Of a stretch of DNA of 64,000 nt, positions 27,737-37,965 are shown piece after piece (position 1 is the first letter of the stretch; each line of letters begins with the position of its first letter). The position numbers were made by a program, and so were the translations under genes. Under the pieces are notes generated by a model. The model did not search any database and was not told the DNA's origin. It worked only from the letters and a program-made list of their open reading frames with translations. Origin of the DNA: JAJRXR01 sp041402005 (lineage in GTDB: Bacteria > Planctomycetota > Phycisphaerae > Phycisphaerales > UBA1924); the NCBI GenBank assembly GCA_041402005.1, contig JAWKTB010000004.1:248001-312000 (forward strand), given 5' to 3'.

Positions 27737-28560
27737 GAGCGTGGACGATTGCGGTCATCTCGGCGTGCCTGGTCGTGGCAGGTTGCAAAAGCGCGGCGCC
27801 CTCTCCCCACGAGGAGGCGATGAAGCCAGACGACGGGCGTCCGCCGGTGGTGGTCGCCCCGGAGATGGAACCGCCACAGGTCGTCGAGCCCGAGGTCGTC
27901 GAGCTCAAGGAGGTCTTCCCGCACGTCCGGGCCGACGTGGATCGGCACATCGTGGAGTTCGACGGTTCGGTCCCGATCGACTGCCACGACCCGGAGACGC
28001 CCGACGTCTACCTCGAGGTCGTCGCCTGCACGAAGGGAACGCGTGAGCACGAGACGCTGGTCGTCACCGACGCCAAGCCCTCGCACGTGCACGCGGCGTT
28101 GCTGCTGGCGGGGTTCCAGTCCGGCACGCCCGGTGACCTGGGCGGGCGGGCGGCGGACGGGTCCAAGTTGGAGCGCATGGCGCCGACGGGAGACCCGGTC
28201 CGCGTCACGATCGTCTACCAGAACGACGCGGGCGAGACGATCGAGACCGACGCCCAGGACATGATCAAACACGTGGACTCGGGCGAGGCGTTCAAGACGA
28301 AGGGCTGGGTCTTCGGCGGATCGGCGTTCGTCGACTACAAGGGACGAGAGGTGTACGACGCCGACGGGACGGGGCTGCTGATCGGCCTGGCGACGTTTGG
28401 CGTGCCGCACCTCAAGGGCCCGACGTTCGGCGGGGAGACGCTGGGGCTCGCGGAGGTCTTCAGCCCGGAGGCGGCGGTGGACGAGCCGATCTGGATCGCC
28501 GACCCTTCGACGACGCCCAAGTACCGGACGCCGGTGGTCGTGCGGTTGAGCCGCCCGTAG
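27733..28560 (+). CDS. YdjY-domain lipoprotein
   Basis: A 275-residue lipoprotein with signal RAWTIAVISACLVVAGC (lipobox VVAGC). A Pro/Val-rich spacer (about 20-60) leads into a YdjY-like domain: HIVEFDGSVPIDC, YLEVVACTKGTREHETLVVT and AKPSHVHAALLLAGFQSGTP. The EHETL/KPSHVHAALLLAG pair is typical. The C-terminal half (GWVFGGSAFVDYKGREVYDADG) is part of the same domain. Function is unknown; family members are envelope proteins, sometimes near redox genes. The start is GTG at 27733, coupled to murD by GTGA. Confidence 0.85.
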   Translation: MRAWTIAVISACLVVAGCKSAAPSPHEEAMKPDDGRPPVVVAPEMEPPQVVEPEVVELKEVFPHVRADVDRHIVEFDGSVPIDCHDPETPDVYLEVVACTKGTREHETLVVTDAKPSHVHAALLLAGFQSGTPGDLGGRAADGSKLERMAPTGDPVRVTIVYQNDAGETIETDAQDMIKHVDSGEAFKTKGWVFGGSAFVDYKGREVYDADGTGLLIGLATFGVPHLKGPTFGGETLGLAEVFSPEAAVDEPIWIADPSTTPKYRTPVVVRLSRP

Positions 28561-28575
28561 CGAGGCGAGTCGGCC

Positions 28576-28644
28576 GAGGCGTAAGAGAGAGAGCGAAGAC
28601 GACCGAGCCCCTCACCCCGGCCCTCTCCCCAGTGGGGAGAGGGA
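28576..28644. repeat. composite dispersed repeat, module B copy 3
   Basis: A purine-rich spacer (gtaagagagagagcgaagac) then CCTCACCCCGGCCCTCTCCC paired with GTGGGGAGAGGG. It lies between the convergent stops at 28560 and 28650 and could serve as a bidirectional hairpin. Confidence 0.75.
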
Positions 28645-28649
28645 GCGCG

Positions 28650-30092
28650 TCAGCGCGTCAGGCGGAAGGAGATGTCGCGGGGCTTGTCGGTGTCCTCGGG
28701 GCCCTCGACGCTGAAGGTGGTGCGCCGTCCGAGCATCGTGTTGGCGTGGACGATCTCGACGTAGAAGTCTTCGAGGGTGTCGACGGGCGTGCCGTTGACG
28801 GCGGTGATCCGCATGCCCTCGGTCAGGCCGATGTCCGCGGCGAGCGAGTCCTGGACGACGCGGGTGATGTAGGCGGGGGCGGCGTCGAGGTCGCGTCGGC
28901 GCGTGCCGATGAGCGCGCCGAGCTGGGTCTGGAGGGCGGGGGCAACGCGCTGGGCAAGGACGAGGTCGGGCATTTGGCCCAGGGTAACGCTCACGGAGCG
29001 GGCCAGGCCGTCCTCGGGTGAGTAGACCGACATGGGGATCTGGGCGCCGGGCGCGGAGACGCTGACGATCGCCGACAAGATCTCCGAGTCGGTGATGGGC
29101 TGGCCCGAGACCTCGGTGATGACGTCGCCCGCGCGGAGGCCCGCGCTGGCGGCGGGTCCGCCCTCGACGACGCCCCCGACGAGCAGGCCCCGGACGAAGT
29201 TGTCGCCCGTGCCGAAGCGCTCGATGCCGTTGGTGCTGAACGAGACGCCAAGGTAGCCCCTGGCGACCTGGCCCGAGGCGATGATCTGGTCGGCGACGAA
29301 CTCGACGGCGGCGACGGGGATGGCGAAGGAGATGCCGGCGGAGTCGCCCGACTCGGCGCTGGCGCCGTCGGTCTCGCGCCCGGTCGCGATCGCGACGTTC
29401 ATGCCGATGACCTCGCCCCGGACGTTGACCAGGGGGCCACCCGAGTTGCCCGGGTTCACGGCGGCGTCGGTCTGGATGTAGTTGGTGTACCCGGCGAGGG
29501 TGGTGCTCACGCCCGCGGGGGCGCGCCCCAGGGCGGAGACGATGCCCTCGCTCATGGAGAACTTGAAGCCGAAGGGGGAGCCGAAGGCGAAGACGCGCTC
29601 GCCCTGGCGCGGGGGATTGCCCGGCGAGGCGCGCCGGAGCGGGAAGAGGGCGCCCGAGGCGTTGACGGTCAGGACCGCGACGTCGGTGTACGGGTCGGCG
29701 GCGACCAGACGGGCGCCCGCGATGCGCCCGTCGGCGAACTCGATCGCGAAGCGCTCGCCCACGCCCCGCACGACGTGGGCGTTGGTGACGATGTGCCCCT
29801 GGTCGTCGTAGACCCAGCCGGCGCCGGAGACGCCCGAGATCGGGAAGCCTCTCGCGCCCGCGGGGGGCGTGATGTGCACGACCGAGGGGCGGACCGAGTC
29901 GGCGACGGCGGCGACCGCGTGGTCGATCCGCTCCAGGATGTCATCGTCGTCGATCGTCTGGCGGGCCAGGCGGATCTCGGCGGTGGTCTGGGCGTCGGCG
30001 AGGCGCAGGAAGACCGCGGGCGCGACGAGCAGGGCGACGGCGCAGGTGATCAGCACAACGATCGCGGGCCCGTAGGCGACGAATCGACGCAT
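28650..30092 (-). CDS. HtrA/DegP-like membrane-anchored serine protease
   Basis: A 480-residue periplasmic protease with an N-terminal membrane anchor (about 7-30, GPAIVVLITCAVALLVAPAVF). The trypsin-like domain (about 50-270) keeps the full triad: His in HIVTNAHVV, Asp in DPYTDVAVL and Ser in NPGNSGGPL. Two PDZ domains follow, one around GGPAASAGLRAGDVITEVSGQ and a second around AADIGLTEGMRITAVNGTPVD. It degrades or chaperones misfolded envelope proteins. A GGAGGGA ribosome binding site lies before the ATG at 30092. Confidence 0.92.
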   Translation of the reverse strand: MRRFVAYGPAIVVLITCAVALLVAPAVFLRLADAQTTAEIRLARQTIDDDDILERIDHAVAAVADSVRPSVVHITPPAGARGFPISGVSGAGWVYDDQGHIVTNAHVVRGVGERFAIEFADGRIAGARLVAADPYTDVAVLTVNASGALFPLRRASPGNPPRQGERVFAFGSPFGFKFSMSEGIVSALGRAPAGVSTTLAGYTNYIQTDAAVNPGNSGGPLVNVRGEVIGMNVAIATGRETDGASAESGDSAGISFAIPVAAVEFVADQIIASGQVARGYLGVSFSTNGIERFGTGDNFVRGLLVGGVVEGGPAASAGLRAGDVITEVSGQPITDSEILSAIVSVSAPGAQIPMSVYSPEDGLARSVSVTLGQMPDLVLAQRVAPALQTQLGALIGTRRRDLDAAPAYITRVVQDSLAADIGLTEGMRITAVNGTPVDTLEDFYVEIVHANTMLGRRTTFSVEGPEDTDKPRDISFRLTR

Positions 30093-30129
30093 GGGATCCC
30101 TCCGTTGGAGCGCGCGGGGGCGCCGCGGC

Positions 30130-31068
30130 TCAGGCGCCGGCGTGGCGTGGGCGGCGCGTGGGCTCCTGGGACTGTTCGCGTGCGGGAGGGTTGAGTTTCT
30201 CGGCCTCGCCCTCACGCATGGTGTAAGCCTGCCCCCCGATCCGGCGCGCCGCCACCCGCTCGACCCAGGTCCGGGCCGCTCGGGTGATATCCGGACCCAT
30301 CTGGGCCACGGGGTCGGCGAAGCGCGGGGGCAGGTCGGTCAGGCCGAGGAGGTCCTGGATCACCAGGATCTGCCCGTGGCAGGCTGGGCCGGCGCCGATC
30401 CCGATCACGGGGACGCTCGTCCGCTTGACCAGGGCCTCAGCGACCTCGGGGGGAATCGCCTCGACGAGGATCATGACGGCGCCGGCGCGCTCGAGCATGA
30501 CCGCGTCGTCGATGAGGCGCTGGGCGTCGTCGGCGGTGCGACCCGCGGCGGAGTACGCGCCCTTGAGCGAGACCCGCTGCGGGAGCAGGCCCACGTGCGC
30601 ACAGACCGCGATCCCGGCCCTGGTCATTTTGTGAACGAGGGGCGCCATCGAGGCGTCCGCCTCGATCTTCACGATGTCGGCCATTCCCTCGGTCATGAAG
30701 CGACCGGCGATCCGGATCGCCGACTCGTCCGAGGCGTGTGCCGTCAGGAAGGGCATGTCCGCCATGACAACGGTGTTCGGGGCGCCCCGCTTGACGGCGG
30801 CGGTCAGGGCGACCGCGATGTCCAGGGGCATGTCGATCGTGCGGTCGTACCCGAGGATGAGCTGGGCGGCGGAGTCACCGGCGAGCAGGAGGTGGACGCC
30901 GGCGCGCTCGAGCCATTTGGCGGTGGTGGCGTCGTAGGCGGTGAGGCAGGCGAAGGGCTCGCCGCGGCTGGCCATGCGCGTGAGCGTGCGGAGCGTCACG
31001 GGCGCCGGGGCGGGCTCGGCGCTGGACGCGCCCTCCGGGGACGGGTTCGAGCTGGGGCGCTCGTACAC
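30130..31068 (-). CDS. panB: 3-methyl-2-oxobutanoate hydroxymethyltransferase (ketopantoate hydroxymethyltransferase)
   Basis: A 312-residue PanB, first step of pantothenate/CoA synthesis, transferring a hydroxymethyl group to ketoisovalerate. Hallmarks are FACLTAYDATTAKWLERAGV, LLAGDSAAQLILGYDRT, VVMADMPFLTAH, VCAHVGLLPQRV and VPVIGIGAGPACHGQILVIQD. The N-terminus carries about 28 extra Ser/Pro-rich residues. The start is chosen as GTG at 31068 because a consensus TATACT box ends 6 nt before it, fitting a leaderless message. panC and panD are not adjacent. Confidence 0.93.
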   Translation of the reverse strand: MYERPSSNPSPEGASSAEPAPAPVTLRTLTRMASRGEPFACLTAYDATTAKWLERAGVHLLLAGDSAAQLILGYDRTIDMPLDIAVALTAAVKRGAPNTVVMADMPFLTAHASDESAIRIAGRFMTEGMADIVKIEADASMAPLVHKMTRAGIAVCAHVGLLPQRVSLKGAYSAAGRTADDAQRLIDDAVMLERAGAVMILVEAIPPEVAEALVKRTSVPVIGIGAGPACHGQILVIQDLLGLTDLPPRFADPVAQMGPDITRAARTWVERVAARRIGGQAYTMREGEAEKLNPPAREQSQEPTRRPRHAGA

Positions 31069-31074
31069 GCCACG

Positions 31075-31080
31075 AGTATA
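31075..31080 (-). promoter_or_regulatory. leaderless-type -10 box TATACT for panB
   Basis: TATACT on the minus strand ends 6 nt before the panB GTG at 31068. Best match to a consensus -10 in this set. Confidence 0.6.
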
Positions 31081-31147
31081 GCGCGGCGGCCCGAGGCCCC
31101 CCCCACGCCCGGAGCGACCCCAGGCCCACCGGGCGCCCCCGCTCGTG

Positions 31148-31153
31148 TAGGCT
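31148..31153 (+). promoter_or_regulatory. leaderless-type -10 box TAGGCT
   Basis: Ends 6 nt before the ATG at 31160. The string GTAGGCTCTGG is shared with 19707-19717. Confidence 0.55.
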
Positions 31154-31159
31154 CTGGGC

Positions 31160-32365
31160 ATGAAGACCAGAAGCACATTGCTCGCGGGCGTTGGGCTGTC
31201 CCTCCTCCTCGTCCCCCTTGCCCCGGCGCAGCAGGCCGAGGAGTGGATCTCGGGCGGGCTGGAGCGTCCTGTCGATTTCGTCGCGGACCCGACGAACCCG
31301 CAGCGGTTCTACGTGGTCGAGCAGACCGGGCAGATCCGGGTGATCGAGGACGATGAACTCCTCGAGGAGCCCTTCTTCGAGATCGATCGGACCGACTTCA
31401 CGACGGACAACTGGGAGCAGGGGCTGCTGGGGATGACCCTGGACCCGGGCTTCGCAGACAACCACCGGTTCTACCTTGACTACTCGGGCAAGGACGGGCG
31501 GACGATCATCGCGCGTTTCACGGCTCAGGACGAGCATCACGCCTCGTTCTCCAGCCGCGAGGTGCTGCTCGAAATCGCCCAGCCCTGGGGCAACCACAAC
31601 GGCGGGTGCCTCCGCTTCGGGCCCGACAAGATGCTCTACATCGGCATGGGCGACGGGGGCTCGGCGAACGACCCCAAGGGCAACGGGCAGAACCTGGGCG
31701 TGCTGCTCGCCAAGATCCTGCGGATCGACGTGACGGGCGCGCCCGACGAGGGCAAGAAGTACGCAGTCCCCAAGGACAACCCGTTCCTCAAGACAGAGGG
31801 CGCCCGCCCCGAGATCTGGGCGTACGGCGTGCGCAACCCCTGGCGCCTCGAGTTCGACTCGAAGGGTCGCCTGTGGATCGCGGACGTCGGGCAGAACCGC
31901 TTCGAGTGGGTGCACGTGCAGCACGAGAACTCGAAGGGGGGCGAGAACTACGGGTGGAGCGTCATGGAGGGCAAGGGGCGGTTCAACCCCGGGCGGGAGA
32001 AGTACAAGGACCCGCCAAGGCTCGACCAGGCGGCGTTCCGCGAGAAGGGGATGCAGTTCCCGGTGTTCGAGTACCGCCATCACCCGGTCGCGTCGATCAC
32101 CGGGGGGTACCTCTACGAGGGCAAGGACGTGCCGAGCCTCAAGAACCGGTACATCCTCGCGGACTTCATGTCCGGGCGTGTCTGGAGCTTCAAGCTCGGC
32201 GACGACTGGGAGGCCGACGACGTGGTGGAGCACACCGACGCGTTCGCCCAGACGTTCGGGGGCGACGGACCCGGCCTGGCGATCTCCAGCTTCGGGCGTG
32301 ACCTCGCGGGTGAGCTGTACATGCTCGACTACAAGCGGGGGCGGGTGCTGAAGATCGTGGAGTGA
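31160..32365 (+). CDS. secreted PQQ-type sugar dehydrogenase (GSDH/sorbosone family)
   Basis: A 401-residue exported beta-propeller with signal peptide (TLLAGVGLSLLLVPLAPAQ). GSDH motifs are LERPVDFVADPTNPQRFYVVEQTGQI, GLLGMTLDPGFADNHRFYLDYS, QPWGNHNGGCLRFGPDKMLYIGMGDGGSANDP (the His of NHNGG is the usual catalytic base), WAYGVRNPWRLEFD and IADVGQNRFEWV. Such enzymes oxidise sugars or aldoses using pyrroloquinoline quinone in the periplasm; the real substrate and cofactor are unproven. It starts without a ribosome binding site, 6 nt after TAGGCT. Its stop overlaps the next start (TGATG). Confidence 0.9.
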   Translation: MKTRSTLLAGVGLSLLLVPLAPAQQAEEWISGGLERPVDFVADPTNPQRFYVVEQTGQIRVIEDDELLEEPFFEIDRTDFTTDNWEQGLLGMTLDPGFADNHRFYLDYSGKDGRTIIARFTAQDEHHASFSSREVLLEIAQPWGNHNGGCLRFGPDKMLYIGMGDGGSANDPKGNGQNLGVLLAKILRIDVTGAPDEGKKYAVPKDNPFLKTEGARPEIWAYGVRNPWRLEFDSKGRLWIADVGQNRFEWVHVQHENSKGGENYGWSVMEGKGRFNPGREKYKDPPRLDQAAFREKGMQFPVFEYRHHPVASITGGYLYEGKDVPSLKNRYILADFMSGRVWSFKLGDDWEADDVVEHTDAFAQTFGGDGPGLAISSFGRDLAGELYMLDYKRGRVLKIVE

Positions 32366-32745
32366 TGGGCGACGAGCGGTCGAGGGGGGCGGAGACGTAT
32401 CGACGTCGCCTGACCCGGCTCCGCAATCGCGTCATCGAGCGGTCGTGCTTCACGGTCTTCCTCGGGGCGGGGCTCGTCGCCGCCCTGCCGGTTCGCGCCG
32501 GGGGCTCCGGACGCCCGCCCGGGGGAATGTCGCTGGTCATCTTCATCGTGGTCGCGTGGGGGTTCGCTTGGATGTTCGTGTCCGCGTGTTCGAGCACGTG
32601 GCGTCTATGGGTCTGGTCGGGGCGCGCAGGCCGGCTGGCTCGCGGGAAATGCCCGTGGTGCGGGTACCCGCGCGAGTCGGCGTCGGCGGGCGTCTGCCCC
32701 GAGTGCGGGCGCGATCCGCTTCTCGATGAAGACGATGACACGTAA
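32365..32745 (+). CDS. small membrane protein with zinc ribbon
   Basis: A 126-residue protein with two membrane segments (about 29-47 and 55-80) and a C-terminal zinc ribbon, KCPWCGYPRESASAGVCPECGRDP, with two CxxC knuckles, followed by an acidic tail. This architecture is frequent in planctomycetes and its role is unknown. The ATG overlaps the stop of the sugar dehydrogenase gene by one base (TGATG), indicating coupling. The 188 bp after it (32746-32933) show no gene. Confidence 0.75.
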   Translation: MGDERSRGAETYRRRLTRLRNRVIERSCFTVFLGAGLVAALPVRAGGSGRPPGGMSLVIFIVVAWGFAWMFVSACSSTWRLWVWSGRAGRLARGKCPWCGYPRESASAGVCPECGRDPLLDEDDDT

Positions 32746-32933
32746 CGCGGAACCCGTGTCGCGACATCGCGTATAGCCCCCCACGTCGCCCGGGCCACGC
32801 GCTTGGGCGGCGTGCGTCGGACGCTCGCTCGTCCCGGAGGCTGGACCCGGTTGGGTCACCCACGCCGCGGGGTCGGGCGGGCGCGCGAGGGGCGTCCGTC
32901 CGACGCGTTGCACAAACACGAACGGAGGTCTGC

Positions 32934-33599
32934 ATGACACGGGTCTTGGCGTGCGCGGTTTGTCTGGCGGCGGGTGGTTCAACGTGCCTCGGCGCCGGCG
33001 GGGTCGGGATCGACTTTCACGACTTCCCGCTCGGGGCGTTCCTCGAGTCGTACACGGAGAGCGGCGTCGTCTTCACGCCACTGGGGCCGGCGGGGCTGCT
33101 CTCGTCCGCGATGCACCCCTCTGGCGTGACGTGCATCTTCGACGCGTCCGCCGACGTCGACGCCCCGATCCGGGCCGATCTGCCCGAGCCCGCGAGCGCC
33201 GCCAGCGTCACCTTCACGTTCATCTCGGGCAGTTCGTTCTACGTCGACGCCTTCGACGAGGACGGGTTCCAGGTCGATTCGGTCTCGGACTTCGGGGGCT
33301 CGGACCCCTTCGAGCTGGTCACGCTGGAGGTGACGGGTGAGGGGATCGAATCGCTGGTGTTCGGCGGGTTCGGGGGGCTCGTCGCGTCACCCCGGGTCGA
33401 GTACACGCCCGCGGCGGCCGCCTGCAACGTCGCGGATCTGGCGCCGCCGCGGGGCGTGCTTGATTTCAACGACGTGCTCGCGTTCCTCTCGGCGTTCGGC
33501 GACGGGGACGCGGGCGCGGACCTTGCACCCCCGATCGGTGTCCTCGACTTCTCCGACGTGCTCGTGTTCCTGCAGGCGTTCGGGACGGGGTGCCCATGA
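32934..33599 (+). CDS. secreted protein with C-terminal EF-hand-like sorting repeats
   Basis: A 221-residue exported protein with a signal peptide (about 1-22). A beta-sandwich-like middle region (about 25-155; FHDFPLGAFLESYTESGVVF, ADLPEP, SVTFTFISGSSFYVDAFDEDGF) resembles planctomycete surface domains of unknown ligand. The C-terminus carries VADLAPPRGVLDFNDVLAFLSAFG and LAPPIGVLDFSDVLVFLQAFG, the same sorting-type repeats as in 20894-22189. The ribosome binding site is CGGAGG before the ATG. Confidence 0.82.
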   Translation: MTRVLACAVCLAAGGSTCLGAGGVGIDFHDFPLGAFLESYTESGVVFTPLGPAGLLSSAMHPSGVTCIFDASADVDAPIRADLPEPASAASVTFTFISGSSFYVDAFDEDGFQVDSVSDFGGSDPFELVTLEVTGEGIESLVFGGFGGLVASPRVEYTPAAAACNVADLAPPRGVLDFNDVLAFLSAFGDGDAGADLAPPIGVLDFSDVLVFLQAFGTGCP

Positions 33600-33622
33600 A
33601 CCGGGCGGCGTGAGGGCGACTC

Positions 33623-33628
33623 TACAAT
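33623..33628 (+). promoter_or_regulatory. leaderless-type -10 box TACAAT
   Basis: Ends 6 nt before the ATG at 33635. Confidence 0.6.
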
Positions 33629-33634
33629 CGCCCC

Positions 33635-35635
<2,001 letters not shown>

Positions 35636-35651
35636 GACAAGTGAGACCGCG

Positions 35652-36203
35652 TCAGTGGACGCGGCGCCAGACGCCGTCCATCATCGGCTGCCAGTCACCC
35701 TGACCGCCCGGCTGAACCCAGACCTTCCAGGCGTACGAGTCGTCGTCGATGGGGGTGAGCGACTGCTTGAGGTTGGCGTCCTCGACGGACCACTCGCTGG
35801 AGAAGAGGGGCGCCTCGCCTGACGTGTTCACCTGGAACTCCGCGGCGTGCGACGTTCCGTCGAACGTGAAGTTGTGGCTGGTGTACGTCCCGGTGCTGTC
35901 GTCGTGCGTGAAGACGGTGAGGTACCGCTCGTAGGGCTTGCCTTCGTCGTCGGTGGCGGTGGTGTTGATCTCGAGGAACTTGCCGGCGACGCCGACGCGG
36001 TAGTCGTTGTGGGCGTTGATCGGGCGACCGTCGACCCATGTGCCGTGGATCTCCCAGGAGCCGAGCAGGTAGTTGAATGGCTCCATGGCGCCGACGAGTT
36101 TCTTGGGGCGCGGGGGCGCCTTCATGGGCGCGAGCATGGGCGCCGCAGCGAGGGCGGCGAGCGACATCAGGGCGGCGGAGACGATGACGGTGCGACGGTT
36201 CAT
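35652..36203 (-). CDS. exported DUF1579-like protein
   Basis: A 183-residue protein with an N-terminal signal segment (TVIVSAALMSLAALAAAPMLA). The mature part is lipocalin-like: FNYLLGSWEIHGTWVDG, GKFLEINTTATDDEGKPYERYLTVFTHD, HNFTFDGTSHAAEF, and a final WQPMMDGVWRRV. This resembles DUF1579/heme-binding-like barrels of unknown ligand. It follows the TetR gene by 10 bp on the same strand, so it is probably co-transcribed and controlled by it. A TAGGAG ribosome binding site is present. Confidence 0.75.
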   Translation of the reverse strand: MNRRTVIVSAALMSLAALAAAPMLAPMKAPPRPKKLVGAMEPFNYLLGSWEIHGTWVDGRPINAHNDYRVGVAGKFLEINTTATDDEGKPYERYLTVFTHDDSTGTYTSHNFTFDGTSHAAEFQVNTSGEAPLFSSEWSVEDANLKQSLTPIDDDSYAWKVWVQPGGQGDWQPMMDGVWRRVH

Positions 36204-36213
36204 GCGTGAACTC

Positions 36214-36849
36214 CTACTCGCCCTCGCGGGCGGATGGCTTGCTGGTTTCGAGCGTGGGATCGCCCGCGCGCGCGCGCAGCGCGTCGATGTACGCGCGAAG
36301 CTGCGAGACCGAATCGTCGAAGGCGTGGAGCGAGCCCGCGGCCCGGGACTGCATGATGCCCCCCTCCATGACGGTCAGCACCATGCGCGACAAGGCCCGC
36401 CGATTGGTGTCGGCGGGCAGGCGATCGCCCGCGTCCTCGAGCCAGGACTGGATGACCGCCGCCCAGTTGTGGAAGTTGGTGTCGATGAAGGGACGGGCCT
36501 CGGGGTGGGTGTCCGAGACCTCGAGGGCGAGGTTGCCGATGGGGCAGCCCATGCGGCAGTCGACCGACTCCATGCCGGCGCGGTACCAGGCGAGCAGGGC
36601 GAAGATGCGCTCGATGGGGTCTGGCTCGCGCTCCTGGACCGGGCCCATGACGATGGGCTGGAGGTGCTCCTCGTACCACTGGAGGACGCCGATCAGGAGC
36701 GCGTCCTTGGAGGGGAAGAAGTGGTAGAGCGAGCCGGTGTTGACGCCGGCCTCGCGGCAGATGGTCGCGACGCCGGTGGCGGCGAAGCCCTGCTCCAGGA
36801 ACAGGCGGGCGGCGGTCTGGAGGATCCGGTCGCGGGTGTCGGGGGCCAT
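36214..36849 (-). CDS. TetR-family transcriptional regulator
   Basis: A 211-residue repressor. The N-terminal helix-turn-helix is typical: RDRILQTAARLFLEQGFAATGVATICREAGVNTGSLYHFFPSKDALL (DNA-recognition helix around TGSLYHFF). The C-terminal ligand domain has CRMGCPIGNLALEVSD, as in the LmrA/YxaF-type TetR group that senses small hydrophobic compounds or electrophiles. Two palindrome-like sites (36871-36888 and 36925-36942) lie just upstream, so autoregulation of the TetR plus DUF1579 unit is likely. The start at 36849 places the helix-turn-helix at the usual position. Confidence 0.9.
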   Translation of the reverse strand: MAPDTRDRILQTAARLFLEQGFAATGVATICREAGVNTGSLYHFFPSKDALLIGVLQWYEEHLQPIVMGPVQEREPDPIERIFALLAWYRAGMESVDCRMGCPIGNLALEVSDTHPEARPFIDTNFHNWAAVIQSWLEDAGDRLPADTNRRALSRMVLTVMEGGIMQSRAAGSLHAFDDSVSQLRAYIDALRARAGDPTLETSKPSAREGE

Positions 36850-36870
36850 CGGGCGTCCCTCGCGGGGCTC

Positions 36871-36888
36871 CTTGAGTGATCGTTCAAG
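36871..36888. promoter_or_regulatory. probable TetR operator 1
   Basis: CTTGAGTGATCGTTCAAG: arms CTTGA/TCAAG around a GATC centre, 22 bp upstream of the TetR start codon. This is the shape of a TetR-family operator. Confidence 0.65.
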
Positions 36889-36924
36889 GAGCGTAGCGGG
36901 GCGCTCGAGGCTCGGCAAGGGGAA

Positions 36925-36942
36925 CTTGAGCGATTATTCAAC
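36925..36942. promoter_or_regulatory. probable TetR operator 2
   Basis: CTTGAGCGATTATTCAAC, matching operator 1 at 13 of 18 positions and centred 54 bp from it. It overlaps the stop codon of the gene at 36934-37914. Confidence 0.6.
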
Positions 36943-37914
36943 TACCGGATCAGAGGCGACGCGGGGTCCGCCTCGCGATGCGGGCCTCCCGGCAAAGAGC
37001 AGTCCGACCAGGGCGCCCATCAGCAGGTTCGAGGGGACGGTCTCGAGGATGTGCATTCGCCGGACCTCCCAGGGCATCGTGGGGTTGGGGATGAGGAGCT
37101 GGGCGTTGAGGAGGACCGCAAAGAGGAGAGCGAGGAGGAGAGCGGACTCGGCGCGTCCGCGCCGGAGGGTGGCGATGGCGAGGACGCCGATGGCGGTCCA
37201 GACGAGGCCGCGGGCCGCCTGGAGCGCGAAGAAGTCGGGCGAGCTTGTCGCGAGGTCGGAGAGGTGGGCAAGGAAGGAGACGGGCGCCTCGCCGTGGTAG
37301 TAGTCGCGGACGGCGGGGTCCTGCCAGGCGATGAAGTAGCCGAAGATAAGGTAGATCGCCACGTAGGCGAGCGAGGCGACGATCGCACGCCAGACCCATG
37401 ACCAGGGCGTGCGCGACGCCAGCGCGAGGCGGAGAGACGGGCGCGGCCCGTGCAGGCGTGGCAGAAGCGCGACGGCGGCGAGCGAGGTCACGCACGCGAT
37501 GATCGCGCCCATGAGCAGGATGTCTCGGATCGTCGCGAGGGGGAGGACGCCGAAGTACGCGGACTCGACCTGCGCCTGAAGGGACATCACGCCGAAGATG
37601 ATGATGGCGAGGGCGGCGCACAGCGGCACGATCCGCGAGCGAGCCCGGAGCGTGAACGCGGCGATCGTGGCCGCCTCGATGGCGCCCACGAGCACGACGG
37701 CGGCGAGCAGGATCAACGATTGCTCGGGGTCGGGCGTCGCCCGGGTTGCGGGCTGGGTTGCGGGCTGGGTTGCGGTCTCTGCCGGCGGGGCGACATGTCC
37801 GAGCCCGACCGCGATCGGCGCGCCGATGCGTGCGATGGTATGGATGACAATGAGGGCGAGCACACCGACAGCGACGAGGAAGGGTCTGGGAATGGGACGC
37901 CGCGCGAGGGGCAT
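36934..37914 (-). CDS. polytopic membrane protein, unknown
   Basis: A 326-residue protein with about seven membrane segments, for example PFLVAVGVLALIVIHTIARI, LILLAAVVLVGAIEAATIAAF, VPLCAALAIIIFGVMS, ILLMGAIIACVTSLAAVALL, IVASLAYVAIYLIFGYFIAW, GLVWTAIGVLAIATL and LLALLFAVLLNAQLL. A short ATQPATQPATRAT repeat after the first segment comes from a 12-bp DNA repeat at 37742-37778. I do not recognise a transporter or enzyme motif. The TetR gene lies 85 bp downstream on the same strand, with operator 2 over this gene's stop. Confidence 0.7.
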   Translation of the reverse strand: MPLARRPIPRPFLVAVGVLALIVIHTIARIGAPIAVGLGHVAPPAETATQPATQPATRATPDPEQSLILLAAVVLVGAIEAATIAAFTLRARSRIVPLCAALAIIIFGVMSLQAQVESAYFGVLPLATIRDILLMGAIIACVTSLAAVALLPRLHGPRPSLRLALASRTPWSWVWRAIVASLAYVAIYLIFGYFIAWQDPAVRDYYHGEAPVSFLAHLSDLATSSPDFFALQAARGLVWTAIGVLAIATLRRGRAESALLLALLFAVLLNAQLLIPNPTMPWEVRRMHILETVPSNLLMGALVGLLFAGRPASRGGPRVASDPVVE

Positions 37915-37965
37915 GAGGTTTTGTTCGGCGTTGGAGCGCCCCGATTGCGCGGCTGGGTGGATCGC

